NCBI RefSeq assembly: GCF_028737205.1
Contig: NZ_JAQZAL010000014.1
Location: 1-64,000, forward strand
DNA from: Actinomycetospora lutea
GTDB taxonomy: Bacteria > Actinomycetota > Actinomycetes > Mycobacteriales > Pseudonocardiaceae
Direction: 5' to 3'
Length of the DNA: 64,000 bases
Positions 8,425 to 17,099 of this stretch are shown here, piece after piece (the first letter of the stretch is position 1; each line of letters begins with the position of its first letter). The notes under the pieces are model-generated. The model searched no databases and had not been told where the DNA came from. It saw only the letters and a list, made by a program, of their open reading frames with translations. A program made the position numbers and the translations under genes.

Positions 8425-8489
8425 AGCTGGTCCTCCTCCGCGTCCTTCGAGCCCGGAACCGCGGAGGCCCCGACGGCCGGGCGGTACCG

Positions 8490-8506
8490 AAGGTATCAAG
8501 AACCTT
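8490..8506. promoter_or_regulatory. Inverted repeat upstream of the small gene
   Basis: AAGGT and ACCTT form a perfect inverted repeat around 7 bases, inside a local cluster of GGTACC, GGTATC and AACC motifs. It lies 66 bases before the GTG at 8424 and is A+T-rich for this genome. It could be an operator or part of the promoter. There is no direct evidence for a binding protein. Confidence 0.3.
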
Positions 8507-8635
8507 GGAACCCTCAGCGCGTTCGGGCGACGACCGGCTCGTCGTCGTAGACCGGCGGTCGTCCTGATCACCAGTCGGTGGCGTGGAGGACATCCGTCGG
8601 TGGAGGGGCATACCCCGATCGGGCCCGCAGGGCGC

Positions 8636-8880
8636 TCACGTCGAGCGTTCGCTAGGGACGGTGTGGCGCACCGCGTCCCGGGTGCGGACGGGGGTCGTGC
8701 CCCGCAGGCGGGCTTCCACCTCCGCGACCAGCGCCGTTGCGCGTGCCAGCGGCACCGGGAGCCCCAGCGGGCGGGCGGGACGCCCCGCGCGGCGAGACCG
8801 GTCTCGATCATGACGAACAGCTCGACGGGCTCGGCGTCGGCGATGGTGTATACCCCGGCGGTGGTGCTCGCCCGCGGGGT
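8636..8880 (-). pseudogene. Possible frame-disrupted small gene
   Basis: Two adjoining minus-strand frames read like halves of one protein. The first runs VYTIADAEPVELFVMIETGLAARGVP down to about 8770. The second, shifted by one base, runs LPVPLARATALVAEVEARLR, then GTTPVRTRDAVRHTVPSERST to a TGA at 8636. Neither half is convincing alone: the first has no early start beyond an internal ATG at 8811, and the second begins in a non-coding-looking stretch. A single-base change near 8765-8780, real or a sequencing error, would join them. The remainder of the 467-bp gap (8425-8635 and 8881-8891) shows nothing that I can call a gene. Confidence 0.35.
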
Positions 8881-8891
8881 CGGGGACGCGC

Positions 8892-9377
8892 CTACCGCAG
8901 CGGACCGACCTCGTCGGGGAACACCCAGCGCCGGAACGCCCACCAGCGGAAGACCATCGCGAAGAGGGTCCCGACGATCTGGGCGCTCACCAGGTCGGCG
9001 ACGTGCTCGGTCAGTGCCGACACGACGGGCTGGGCGAGGTCGAGCACGTAGCGCGAGATGCCCAGCGGCGCGGCGTTGATGGCCAGCGCGACGCCCGACA
9101 CCGCGAAGTAGAGCAGCGCCTCGTGCGGTCGCCCGCGGCCGCCGCGAAGGCGGAACGACCACTCGCGGTTGAGCACGTAGCCGAGGATGGTGGCGACGAG
9201 CACCGCCACGATCTTCGCGGTGACCGGCTTGGGCTCGAGGACGGTGGACTTCGCCGCCACGAACACCGCGGTGTCGACGACGAACGTGATCGCCCCGACC
9301 GTCGCGAACTTGACCAGCTCGCCGTGGCGCCCGGCGAGCCGTGCGGCCCATCCCGGCACGTAGCGGACCCCGATCAC
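8892..9377 (-). CDS. GtrA family membrane protein
   Basis: A 161-residue protein with four membrane helices: FATVGAITFVVDTAVFVAA, IVAVLVATILGYVLN, LYFAVSGVALAINAAPLGI and SAQIVGTLFAMVFRWWAF. The family marks are FVVDTAVF, YVLNREWSFR and FRWWAFRRWVF. GtrA proteins are thought to flip polyprenyl-phosphate-linked sugars across the membrane for cell-envelope glycan synthesis. In mycobacteria the matching gene (Rv3277) sits in the same place before purK. Here the GTG start overlaps the stop of the upstream sigma-factor gene (GTGA), so the two are translationally coupled. That coupling is unusual and suggests a shared envelope role. Confidence 0.9.
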   Translation of the reverse strand: MIGVRYVPGWAARLAGRHGELVKFATVGAITFVVDTAVFVAAKSTVLEPKPVTAKIVAVLVATILGYVLNREWSFRLRGGRGRPHEALLYFAVSGVALAINAAPLGISRYVLDLAQPVVSALTEHVADLVSAQIVGTLFAMVFRWWAFRRWVFPDEVGPLR

Positions 9378-10978
9378 CGCGGCGAGTCTAGTGACGCCTC
9401 CCGTGCCGCGATGGCGGTCCGGCAGATCGCGCCCCGCGTGTCGAGCACCGGCAGCCGCGCGGTGATCAGGCAGTCGCGGCGGCCGGCGCCGGCACCGGTG
9501 TCCCGGTCGCCGTCACCGTCACCGTCACCGTCGCCGCCCCGGGCGGTGCGCAGCGCCGCGGTGGGGGCGTCGGACCGGGCGGCCTCCCTCGCCGGCTCCG
9601 GGGAGCGGGTGGCGGCGGGGCGCGGGGTCGGCGAGGACGGGGGAGACGGCGACGACCGCGGGGTCGGCGAGGACGGCGCCGGTCCGGTCGCGTCGAGCAG
9701 GCCCGGCAGGGCCAGGGCCGCGTCGGCGGTCCCGGCCGGGCCGGCCGGGCCGGCCGGGCCGGCCGGGCCGGCCGGGCGCGCCGGGACGGGTGCCGCCGGG
9801 GACGGGGGAGCGACCGGCGCGCCGCGGGGCGGCGCGGCCGGTGGGAGCGTCCCCGACGGCAGGGTCGGTGGGGTGACCAGGGGTACGGGAGGCGGGACCA
9901 GCGCCGGCGCGGCCTGCACCGGCGGCAGCGCCGGCGGGGCGAGGGCGTCACCGAGGACGAACGCCGCCACCCCCACGGCGCCGGCGAGGCCCACCACGCC
10001 CGCGGTCCGCACCCGCGGCGGGACGGCCGGACGCGGCGCCAGGCCGGTCAGCGCGCCCAGGACGCCCAGCGCGCCGCCCCCGGCGACGGCGAGCTCGCCG
10101 GTGCTCGCCTGGAACGCGAACGGGCCGGTCGAGCCGCGCGAGGCGAGGTAGCCTAGGAGCCCGGCGCCGAGCACCAGCGGCGCGATCACCGCGCGGACCA
10201 TGCCGGCGTTGACGTCGCGCAGCTCGTCGGCCAGGGCGCGGCACTCGGCGCACTCGGCGAGGTGGGTCTCGACGCGCTGGGCCTCGCGGCGCGCCAGCCC
10301 GCCGCGGGTGTAGGCGCCGAGCTTCTCGCCGGTCTCGCGGTGGCGCCGGTCCCAGCGTCCGGTGCCGGCGGCGAGGTGCTCCTGCAGGTACGCCTGGCGC
10401 AGCCCCTCCCGCGCGCGGTAGCCCAGCGCGGAGACGGCGTTGGCGGTAAGCCCGAACAGCGGGGCGATGTCGGCGGGGCTGTCGCCCTCCACCTCGAGGT
10501 GCCAGAGCACCGCCTGCCAGCGCTCGGGCAGGGTCGCGAACGCGCGCGCCGCCATCGTCCGCTCGAGGCCGGCGAGGGCGGGGTCGGTGAACGGGACGAC
10601 GGTGCCGTCGGGGTCGATGCCGTGGACGTCGGCCATGTCGTCGGTGAGGTCGAGGCGGCGTTCCGCGCGGCTGCGGTCGTAGGCGAGGTGGCGCACCGAG
10701 GTCAGCAGGTACGCGCGGAACGCCTCGGTCGGCCCCCGCCCGGCGCGCAGGACCTCGAGCATCCGGGTGAACGCGCCGGCGACGAGGTCGTCGACGTCCG
10801 CAGAGGAGCGGGCGAGCTGGCGCGCGAGCGCCCTGGCGGCCTGCTGGTGGCGCGTGTAGAGCGTCGCGAAGGCGGCGGTCGAGTCGTGGTCGGCGCCGCG
10901 GCCCCGCAGGCGGACGATGAGCTCGGCGTCGCTGCGGAGGTCCTCGCCGGAGCCGCCGTCGGCGTCGTCAGCAGACAC
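9374..10978 (-). CDS. Sigma-70 (ECF type) fused to zinc-finger and membrane domain
   Basis: A 534-residue protein starting at GTG (VSADDADGGSGED). Residues about 35-110 are sigma region 2 (FATLYTRHQQAARALARQL...AYLLTSVRHLAYDRSRAERR) and about 140-200 region 4 (LPERWQAVLWHLEVEGDSPADIA, then TANAVSALGYRAREGLRQAY). Next comes a zinc-finger anti-sigma-like motif, HLAECAECRAL (about 240), then two or three hydrophobic helices (about 260-360). A long Pro/Ala-rich tail follows, with PAG and GD repeats and two cysteines at the end. Sigma and anti-sigma parts in one chain resemble the fused ECF groups described in actinobacteria (ECF52/53 type). The sigma part would thus be tethered at the membrane. 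Its stop overlaps the gtrA start. Confidence 0.85.
   Translation of the reverse strand: MSADDADGGSGEDLRSDAELIVRLRGRGADHDSTAAFATLYTRHQQAARALARQLARSSADVDDLVAGAFTRMLEVLRAGRGPTEAFRAYLLTSVRHLAYDRSRAERRLDLTDDMADVHGIDPDGTVVPFTDPALAGLERTMAARAFATLPERWQAVLWHLEVEGDSPADIAPLFGLTANAVSALGYRAREGLRQAYLQEHLAAGTGRWDRRHRETGEKLGAYTRGGLARREAQRVETHLAECAECRALADELRDVNAGMVRAVIAPLVLGAGLLGYLASRGSTGPFAFQASTGELAVAGGGALGVLGALTGLAPRPAVPPRVRTAGVVGLAGAVGVAAFVLGDALAPPALPPVQAAPALVPPPVPLVTPPTLPSGTLPPAAPPRGAPVAPPSPAAPVPARPAGPAGPAGPAGPAGTADAALALPGLLDATGPAPSSPTPRSSPSPPSSPTPRPAATRSPEPAREAARSDAPTAALRTARGGDGDGDGDGDRDTGAGAGRRDCLITARLPVLDTRGAICRTAIAAREASLDSPR
9732..9776 (-). repeat. Five 9-bp tandem repeats coding for Pro-Ala-Gly
   Basis: Five perfect copies of CCGGCCGGG (+ strand) encode a (PAG)n-like stretch in the tail of the sigma-fusion protein. 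A second short array, GTCACC units at about 9510-9530, encodes alternating Gly-Asp. Confidence 0.9.
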
Positions 10979-11036
10979 GTGCCCCCACTTCCCCTCACCC
11001 GTCCGGTCGAGTGTGTCGTGGTCCCTACGGCCGAAT

Positions 11037-11051
11037 CGGTGACCGTCACCG
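11037..11051. promoter_or_regulatory. Perfect inverted repeat between divergent sigma and GGDEF-like genes
   Basis: CGGTGAC and GTCACCG flank one base. The repeat lies 59 bases before the sigma-fusion start and 64 bases before the divergent gene at 11115, so it is well placed to act on either. No ECF-type -35/-10 pair that I trust is visible beside it. Confidence 0.4.
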
Positions 11052-11114
11052 TCATGGGCGACGGCTCCGCGCGTCTCTCCTGCCGAGGACACGGGACGGG
11101 AGGCCGGCCAGGGG

Positions 11115-12005
11115 ATGGACGTCAGCAGCACCGCCGGGGCCGTGACCGCCGCGCTGCACGGTGCGACGCCGCGGCCCGAGCGCGCCGCCGCCCTGCGCGA
11201 GCGGTGGTTCGCGTGCAGCAGCGCCCTGGGGTGGACGGCCGCCGCGGAGTGGCCGGACCCCGCCATGGACGTGGTCTGCGCGGTCGCGACGGCCCGCCAC
11301 GACAGCCGCGCCGCCCACGACCGCGCCGTCGAGCGCGCCCTCGCCGGGTGGGCGGGGGCCCGCGCGAGCGCCGGCGTCGGGCTCGCCGAGACGCTCACCG
11401 ACCTCGCCGCGCTGAGCACCGCCGTCTCGGGCGCCCCGGACGCCGAGGGGGCCGCGGTCGTCGACACCCGATCGACGGGACGGGGTCCCGACGGCGTGCG
11501 GCTGCTGCGCGCGGTCTCGCTGGCCTGGACGGACGTGGCCTGCGGGGACATGGCCGAGACCGCGGCGGTCGACCCGCTCTCGGGCCTCGCGAGCGTCCGC
11601 TACCTGCGCACCCGCCTCGCCGAGGTCTACCGCGCCGCCCGCGCCCACGGCCGGTCCGCGGGCGACGACCGCGCGCTCGTCGTGCTCGCCCTCGACGTCC
11701 GGGACTGGCGCCGCGTCGCGCCGCTGTCGATCGCCGGCGACGCCGCGGGCGTGGTGTTCGACGCCGGCGAGTCGCTCGCCGCCCTCGGGCGGGGCACGGT
11801 CGTCGTGCTCGCCCCGCGCGAGGGTCTCCCCGAGCGCGCGGCGGTGCTGCGACGCCTGCTGACCCGCCGGCTGGCGGCTGCCGAGGGCCTGGTCGGGTCG
11901 CCGACGGTGCGCATCGTGCGGCTGCCCGCCACGCACGAGGGGGCGTGCGCGCTGCTCGAACGACTCCGGGACGCCGAGCCCGAACCGGAGCCGGATCACA
12001 CCTGA
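11115..12005 (+). CDS. Uncharacterised protein with degenerate GGDEF-like domain
   Basis: A 296-residue protein. The C-terminal half resembles a diguanylate-cyclase fold without its active site. [20 protein letters not shown] (about 157-176) matches the DxLTGLxNRRxLxxRL signature. [15 protein letters not shown] corresponds to the strand that normally carries the metal-binding Asp, and [16 protein letters not shown] stands where GGDEF should be. The GGDEF motif itself is absent, so catalysis is unlikely. The N-terminal half is helical and Ala/Arg-rich, with no known motif. The start is ATG with a G-rich stretch just upstream. It is divergent from the sigma-fusion gene and lies 23 bp before purK. 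A signalling role is inference only. Confidence 0.7.
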   Translation: MDVSSTAGAVTAALHGATPRPERAAALRERWFACSSALGWTAAAEWPDPAMDVVCAVATARHDSRAAHDRAVERALAGWAGARASAGVGLAETLTDLAALSTAVSGAPDAEGAAVVDTRSTGRGPDGVRLLRAVSLAWTDVACGDMAETAAVDPLSGLASVRYLRTRLAEVYRAARAHGRSAGDDRALVVLALDVRDWRRVAPLSIAGDAAGVVFDAGESLAALGRGTVVVLAPREGLPERAAVLRRLLTRRLAAAEGLVGSPTVRIVRLPATHEGACALLERLRDAEPEPEPDHT

Positions 12006-12013
12006 CCAGCTTG

Positions 12014-12019
12014 TACGCT
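12014..12019 (+). promoter_or_regulatory. Putative purK -10 box, leaderless
   Basis: TACGCT ends 9 bases before the purK GTG. It lies just after the stop codon of the preceding gene, so purK-purE probably have their own promoter and a leaderless message. Confidence 0.5.
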
Positions 12020-12028
12020 CCTCCGACC

Positions 12029-13212
12029 GTGGACCAGCGCACCGGCCTGCCCGTGGTGACGATGATCGGCGGCGGCCAGCTCGCGCGGATGTCCCACCAG
12101 GCCGCGATCGCCCTGGGCCAGTCGCTGCGGGTCCTCGCGACCGGACCGGACGAGCCCGCCGCGCTGGTGGCCCCCGACGTCGTGCTGGGCGAGCACACCG
12201 ACCTCGACGCCCTGCGCCGTGCGGCGGCGGGCGCCGAGGCGCTGACCTTCGACCACGAGCACGTCCCGGGCGAGCACCTGCGCGCCCTGCTGGACGAGGG
12301 CGTCACCGTCCACCCCGGCCCCGACGCCCTGCTGCACGCCCAGGACAAGCTGGTCATGCGCACGCGGCTGCGGGACCTCGGCGAGCCGGTGCCCCCGTTC
12401 ACCGCGGTCGACGAGGTCGAGGACGTCACCGCGTTCGCCGCCGAGCACGGCTGGCCGGTGGTGCTCAAGGCCGTCCGCGGCGGCTACGACGGGCGCGGGG
12501 TGTGGGTGCTCGACGACGCCGACGCCGCGAAGACCACGGTCGCCGAGCTCCTCGCCGCCGGCACGCCGCTCATGGTGGAGCAGAAGGTGGCCCTGCGCCG
12601 CGAGCTCGCCGCCGTCCTCGCGCGCTCGCCGTTCGGGCAGGCGGCGGTGTGGCCGGTGGTCGAGACCGTGCAGGAGCAGGGCATCTGCACCGAGGTCCTC
12701 GCCCCGGCCCCCGGCCTGGCCCCCGAGCGCGCCGCGGAGGCCGGGGAGCTCGCGCTGCGCGTGGCCGCCGCGCTGGGCGTCGTCGGGCTGCTCGCGGTGG
12801 AGCTGTTCGAGACCGCGGACGGCCTCGTCGTCAACGAGCTCGCCATGCGCCCCCACAACTCGGCGCACTGGACGATCGAGGGCTCGGTGACCTCGCAGTT
12901 CGAGCAGCACCTGCGCGCCGTGCTCGACTACCCCCTCGGCTCGACCGCGACCACCGCGCCCGTCACGGTCATGGCCAACGTCCTGGGCGGCGACCCGGTC
13001 CCGGCGATGGGCGTCGACGAGCGCCTGCACCACACCCTCGCCCGGTTCCCCGAGGCGCGGGTGCACCTCTACGGCAAGGCCGAGCGGCCCGGCCGCAAGG
13101 TCGGGCACGTGACCGTCCGGGGGGACGACCTCGGCGACGTGCGCACCCGCGCCCGGCTGGCCGCCGACCACCTCTCCACCGGTGTGTGGAGCGACGGATG
13201 GGACCCGCACGC

Positions 13213-13216
<4 letters not shown>
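12029..13216 (+). CDS. purK: N5-carboxyaminoimidazole ribonucleotide synthase
   Basis: A 395-residue ATP-grasp enzyme of purine synthesis that joins bicarbonate to AIR to make N5-CAIR. The N-terminal pre-ATP-grasp domain starts [13 protein letters not shown]. The ATP-grasp core shows [39 protein letters not shown] and [16 protein letters not shown] (metal-binding Glu and Asn). The C-terminal PurK domain ends [17 protein letters not shown]. The GTG start suits both the family N-terminus and the -10 box upstream. Its stop overlaps the purE start (ATGA), so the two enzymes of successive steps are coupled. The same pair and order occur in mycobacteria. Confidence 0.96.
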
Positions 13217-13757
<541 letters not shown>

Positions 13758-13785
<28 letters not shown>

Positions 13786-14375
13786 CGCTGGATCGTCCCG
13801 CCGTAGGCGACCACGAGCGTCTCGCGGTCGGCGGCGGCGAGCTCGGGCAGCACGAGGATCTGCCGGGCGACGATGATGCCGACGATCTGCGACGCGCACA
13901 GGTCGGCGCGCAGCCGCGGGCGGTCGGCGCCCGTCTGCTCGCTGACGGCAGCCGCGATCGGGTCGAGGATCGCCTCGCCGAGGAACTCGCGCAGCATCCG
14001 CGCCGCGTCGGGGTGCCCCATCGCCGAGCGGACCAGCCCGAGCATCGGGTTGGTGTCGCCGAGCTCGTCGAGGACTCCGAGCATGAGGCGGACCAGCCGC
14101 TCGCCGAGCCCGTCGATGCCCGACCCGACGAGGTGGGGCACGACCTGCGCCGGGTCGAGCGGGAACTCCATCGCGGCGACGAACAGCACCTGCTTCGTGC
14201 CGAAGTAGTGCATGACGAGCGCCGGGTCGACGCCCGCGTCCCCGGCGATGGCCCGCACCGTCGCCGCCCGGAAGCCCTCGTGCGCGAAGCGCCTGCGGGC
14301 CGCGTCGAGGATCGCGTCCCGCGTCCCGGAGTCGCCGGGACGGCGCCCGCGGCGCGTCGGGTCGATGGAGGGCAC
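13758..14375 (-). CDS. TetR-family transcriptional regulator
   Basis: A 205-residue repressor-type regulator. The N-terminal helix-turn-helix reads [44 protein letters not shown] (about 20-65). The C-terminal ligand domain is helical and resembles the TetR_C group with [19 protein letters not shown]. It is divergent from a flavin monooxygenase gene, with two identical palindromes in the 92-bp gap, so it probably represses that gene and itself. The effector is unknown, probably an aromatic or polycyclic substrate of the monooxygenase. Confidence 0.92.
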
Positions 14376-14389
14376 CGTGTGACCCTAGT

Positions 14390-14403
14390 TCAACATCCGT
14401 TGA
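14390..14403. promoter_or_regulatory. TetR operator candidate 1
   Basis: Perfect palindrome TCAAC-ATCC-GTTGA, just upstream of the tetR start codon. It has the same arms as the second site 44 bp away. Confidence 0.7.
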
Positions 14404-14433
14404 TTTCCGCCCCCTGAGGGTCCACAATAGGAT

Positions 14434-14447
14434 TCAACAGGCGTTGA
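14434..14447. promoter_or_regulatory. TetR operator candidate 2
   Basis: Perfect palindrome TCAAC-AGGC-GTTGA, 20 bases before the monooxygenase ATG. Its centre is 44 bp (about four helical turns) from site 1, so two dimers would bind the same face of the DNA. A possible -10 (TAGGAT, 14428-14433) abuts this site, so binding would block transcription. Confidence 0.7.
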
Positions 14448-14467
14448 GATCGCTGGAGGTGGGGACG

Positions 14468-15727
14468 ATGGAGCGGACGACGTGCTGCGTGGTCGGGGGC
14501 GGCCCGGCGGGGATGGTGCTCGGACTGCTGCTGGCGCGGGCCGGGGTCGAGGTCACGGTGCTGGAGAAGCACGGCGACTTCCTGCGTGACTTCCGCGGCG
14601 ACACCGTGCACCCGACGACGCTCGACCTGCTCGACGAGCTGGGCCTGGGCGAGCGCTTCGCGGCGCTGCCGCAGAGCCGCCTCGACCGGGTCGGGTTCCC
14701 CGTGGGCGAGCACGGCGAGACGCTCGTGGTCGGCGACCTGCGGCGCCTGGAGGGTCGGGTCGGGCACCCCTACATCGCGATCGTCCCGCAGTGGGATTTC
14801 CTCGACCTGCTCGCCGACGCCGGCGCGGCCGAGCCGACGTTCACCCTGCGGATGAGCACGGAGATGACCGGCCTGCGGCACGGCGACGGCGGCGCCGTCA
14901 CCGGCGTCACCTATCGCACCCCCGAGGGCGCCGGCGAGCTCGCCGCGGACCTCGTCGTGGCGTGCGACGGGCGCGGCTCGACCGCCCGCGCGGAGGCGGG
15001 CCTCGAGGTCGTGGACTTCCCGTGCCCCATGGACGCGTGGTGGTTCCGGCTGCCCCGCCGCGCCGACGAGGACGCGCCCGCGCTCACCCCGCGCATGGCC
15101 CCGGGCCGGTTCGGCGTCGTCATCCCGCGCGAGGGGTACTTCCAGATCGCGTACATGGCGCCGAAGGGTGGCGACGCGGCGCTGCGCGAGCGCGGGATCG
15201 AGGCCTTCCGCGCGGACGTCGCGGAGATCGCGCCCGACCTCGCCGACCGGGTCGACGCCCTGGCGAGCATGGACGACGTCAAGCACCTCGACGTCCGGCT
15301 CGACCGGCTGCGCCGCTGGCACGTCCCCGGGCTGCTCTGCCTCGGCGACGCCGCGCACGCGATGTCACCGATCGGCGGCGTCGGCATCAACCTCGCCGTC
15401 CAGGACGCGGTCGCCGCCGCGACGCTGCTGGCCGAGCCGCTGCGGGCCGGGGAGGTCACCTCGGCCGACCTCGACCGCGTCCGCCGGCGCCGTCTGCTGC
15501 CGACGATCGCGGTGCAGACGCTGCAGCGCGTGATGCACCGCGGCCTCGTCCGGCCCGTGCTCGAGGGCCGCCGGGGCGGCCCGCCGGAGCCGATCCGTCG
15601 CCTCCTGGCCGCGTTCCCGCCGGCGACGATCATCCCCGCGTACCTCATCGGGGTGGGTCTGCGGCCCGAGCGCGCGCCCGCGTTCGCGCGACGGGCCCCG
15701 GAACAGGTGAGCGCCGACCGACCGTAG
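14468..15727 (+). CDS. FAD-dependent aromatic-ring monooxygenase
   Basis: A 419-residue flavoprotein hydroxylase of the PHBH/UbiH group. It shows the Rossmann motif VVGGGPAGMVLGLLLARAG (about 8-26), the second nucleotide motif LVVACDGRGSTAR (about 160) and the FAD-contact motif LCLGDAAHAMSPIGGVGINLAVQDA (about 290-315). Such enzymes use NAD(P)H and O2 to hydroxylate aromatic or polyketide-like compounds. The ATG at 14468 is preferred because GGAGG lies 8 bases upstream; an ATG at 14444 would start inside operator 2. The C-terminus lacks the long thioredoxin-like domain of larger relatives. It is probably controlled by the divergent TetR. Confidence 0.9.
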   Translation: MERTTCCVVGGGPAGMVLGLLLARAGVEVTVLEKHGDFLRDFRGDTVHPTTLDLLDELGLGERFAALPQSRLDRVGFPVGEHGETLVVGDLRRLEGRVGHPYIAIVPQWDFLDLLADAGAAEPTFTLRMSTEMTGLRHGDGGAVTGVTYRTPEGAGELAADLVVACDGRGSTARAEAGLEVVDFPCPMDAWWFRLPRRADEDAPALTPRMAPGRFGVVIPREGYFQIAYMAPKGGDAALRERGIEAFRADVAEIAPDLADRVDALASMDDVKHLDVRLDRLRRWHVPGLLCLGDAAHAMSPIGGVGINLAVQDAVAAATLLAEPLRAGEVTSADLDRVRRRRLLPTIAVQTLQRVMHRGLVRPVLEGRRGGPPEPIRRLLAAFPPATIIPAYLIGVGLRPERAPAFARRAPEQVSADRP

Positions 15728-15782
15728 CGGGGACCACACGCGGACCTGGGTCACGACTCCCCACGACGGTAGGACGTCCGAG

Positions 15783-15788
15783 TATCGT
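15783..15788 (+). promoter_or_regulatory. Putative -10 box of the acyl-CoA dehydrogenase gene
   Basis: TATCGT lies 51 bases before the GTG at 15840. Unlike several neighbours, this gene has a strong ribosome-binding site, which agrees with a transcribed leader. Confidence 0.35.
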
Positions 15789-15839
15789 GGCGGCGCAGTG
15801 CCGTCACGAGCACGGGCGAGTCGTGTGTGGAGGAACGCC

Positions 15840-16994
15840 GTGGACCCGGACTTCGACCTGTACAGCCTCGGCGAGGAGCGCGACGCCCTGCGGGAGTCGA
15901 TCCGCGCGCTGGCGGATAAGGAGATCGCCCCGCACGCCGCGGAGGTCGACCTGACGCCGCGCTTCCCCGAGGAGGCGCGCCGCGCGCTGACCCAGAACGG
16001 CTTCCACGCGATCCACATCCCCGAGCAGTACGGGGGCGAGGGCGGCGACTCGATCGTCGCGTGCATGGTGATCGAGGAGGTCGCGCGGGTCGACGCGTCG
16101 GCGTCGCTCATCCCGGCGGTGAACAAGCTCGGCTCGATGCCGATCATCCTGTCGGGCTCCGAGGAGCTCAAGGCGCAGGTCCTGCCCACGATCGCGTCGG
16201 GCGAGTCGATGATCAGCTACGCGCTCTCGGAGCGCGAGGCCGGCTCGGACACCGTCTCGATGCGCACGCGCGCCCAGCAGGACGGGACCGACTGGGTGCT
16301 CAACGGCACCAAGTGCTGGATCACGAACGGCGGCGTCTCCGACTGGTACACGGTCATGGCGAAGACCGACCCGGACAAGGGCGCCAACGGCATCTCGGCC
16401 TTCGTGGTGCACAAGGACGACCCGGGCTTCTCGGTCGGCCCGAAGGAGCACAAGCTCGGCATCAAGGGCTCGCCGACCACCGAGATCTACTTCGAGAACT
16501 GCCGCATCCCCGGCGACCGGATCATCGGTGAGCCCGGCACCGGGCTGAAGACCGCGTTCGCCACCCTCGACCACACCCGCCCGACCATCGGGGCGCAGGC
16601 GGTGGGCATCGCCCAGGGCGCGCTCGACGCCGCGGTCGACTACGCACGCGAGCGCCACCAGTTCGGCAAGGCGGTCGCCGACTTCCAGGGTCTGCAGTTC
16701 ATGCTCGCCGACATGGCCATGAACACCGAGGCCGCCCGCCACCTCGTCTACGCGGCCGCGGCGCGGGCCGAGCGCGGCGAGAAGATGGGGCTCATCGCCT
16801 CGGCGTCCAAGTGCTTCGCGTCGGACACCGCCATGTCGGTGACCACCGACGCGGTGCAGATATTCGGCGGTGCCGGCTACACCGTCGACTTCCCCGTGGA
16901 GCGCATGATGCGCGACGCCAAGATCACGCAGATCTACGAGGGCACCAACCAGATCCAGCGCATGGTGATGGCGCGGTCCCTCCTCAAGAAGTAG
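15840..16994 (+). CDS. fadE25: Acyl-CoA dehydrogenase, FadE25-like
   Basis: A 384-residue FAD-dependent acyl-CoA dehydrogenase that oxidises acyl-CoA to 2-enoyl-CoA. It shows YALSEREAGSDTVSM (FAD/substrate loop), WITNGG, RHQFGKAVADFQGLQFMLADM, QIFGGAGYTVDFPVERMMRDAKITQIYEGTNQ with the catalytic Glu in IYEGTNQ, and the terminal QIQRMVMARSLLKK. The GTG has GGAGG 6 bases upstream. In mycobacteria fadE25 also lies beside purK-purE. Chain-length preference cannot be read from sequence. A strong inverted repeat follows 18 bases after the stop and may end its transcript. Confidence 0.95.
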   Translation: MDPDFDLYSLGEERDALRESIRALADKEIAPHAAEVDLTPRFPEEARRALTQNGFHAIHIPEQYGGEGGDSIVACMVIEEVARVDASASLIPAVNKLGSMPIILSGSEELKAQVLPTIASGESMISYALSEREAGSDTVSMRTRAQQDGTDWVLNGTKCWITNGGVSDWYTVMAKTDPDKGANGISAFVVHKDDPGFSVGPKEHKLGIKGSPTTEIYFENCRIPGDRIIGEPGTGLKTAFATLDHTRPTIGAQAVGIAQGALDAAVDYARERHQFGKAVADFQGLQFMLADMAMNTEAARHLVYAAAARAERGEKMGLIASASKCFASDTAMSVTTDAVQIFGGAGYTVDFPVERMMRDAKITQIYEGTNQIQRMVMARSLLKK

Positions 16995-17012
16995 CCCGTT
17001 CGGGGTACTCGT

Positions 17013-17087
17013 CACGGAGCGTGTGGAGAGCTAGCCTGGCCGGGCGATAGAGGCCGCGATCTCCGCGATCTCTCCCCACGCTCCGTG
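17013..17087 (+). ncRNA. Large leader hairpin before the DUF805 gene
   Basis: CACGGAGCGTGTGGAGAG (17013-17030) pairs with CTCTCCCCACGCTCCGTG (17070-17087) with one mismatch in 18. The 39-base loop itself contains repeated GCGATCTC/CCGCGATC motifs. The stem ends exactly where the ribosome-binding region (GAGAGG, 17087-17092) of the DUF805 gene begins. It could end the fadE25 transcript, or be a structured 5' leader controlling the membrane-protein gene. Structured RNAs named DUF805 motifs have been reported before such genes; I cannot say whether this is one. Confidence 0.6.
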
Positions 17088-17099
17088 AGAGGTCCTCCC

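Noticed and set aside
8583-8813. Plus-strand 76-codon open frame in the 8.4-8.9 kb gap
   Set aside because: Arg/Ser/Gly-rich, no ribosome-binding site, antisense to the better-looking disrupted frame.
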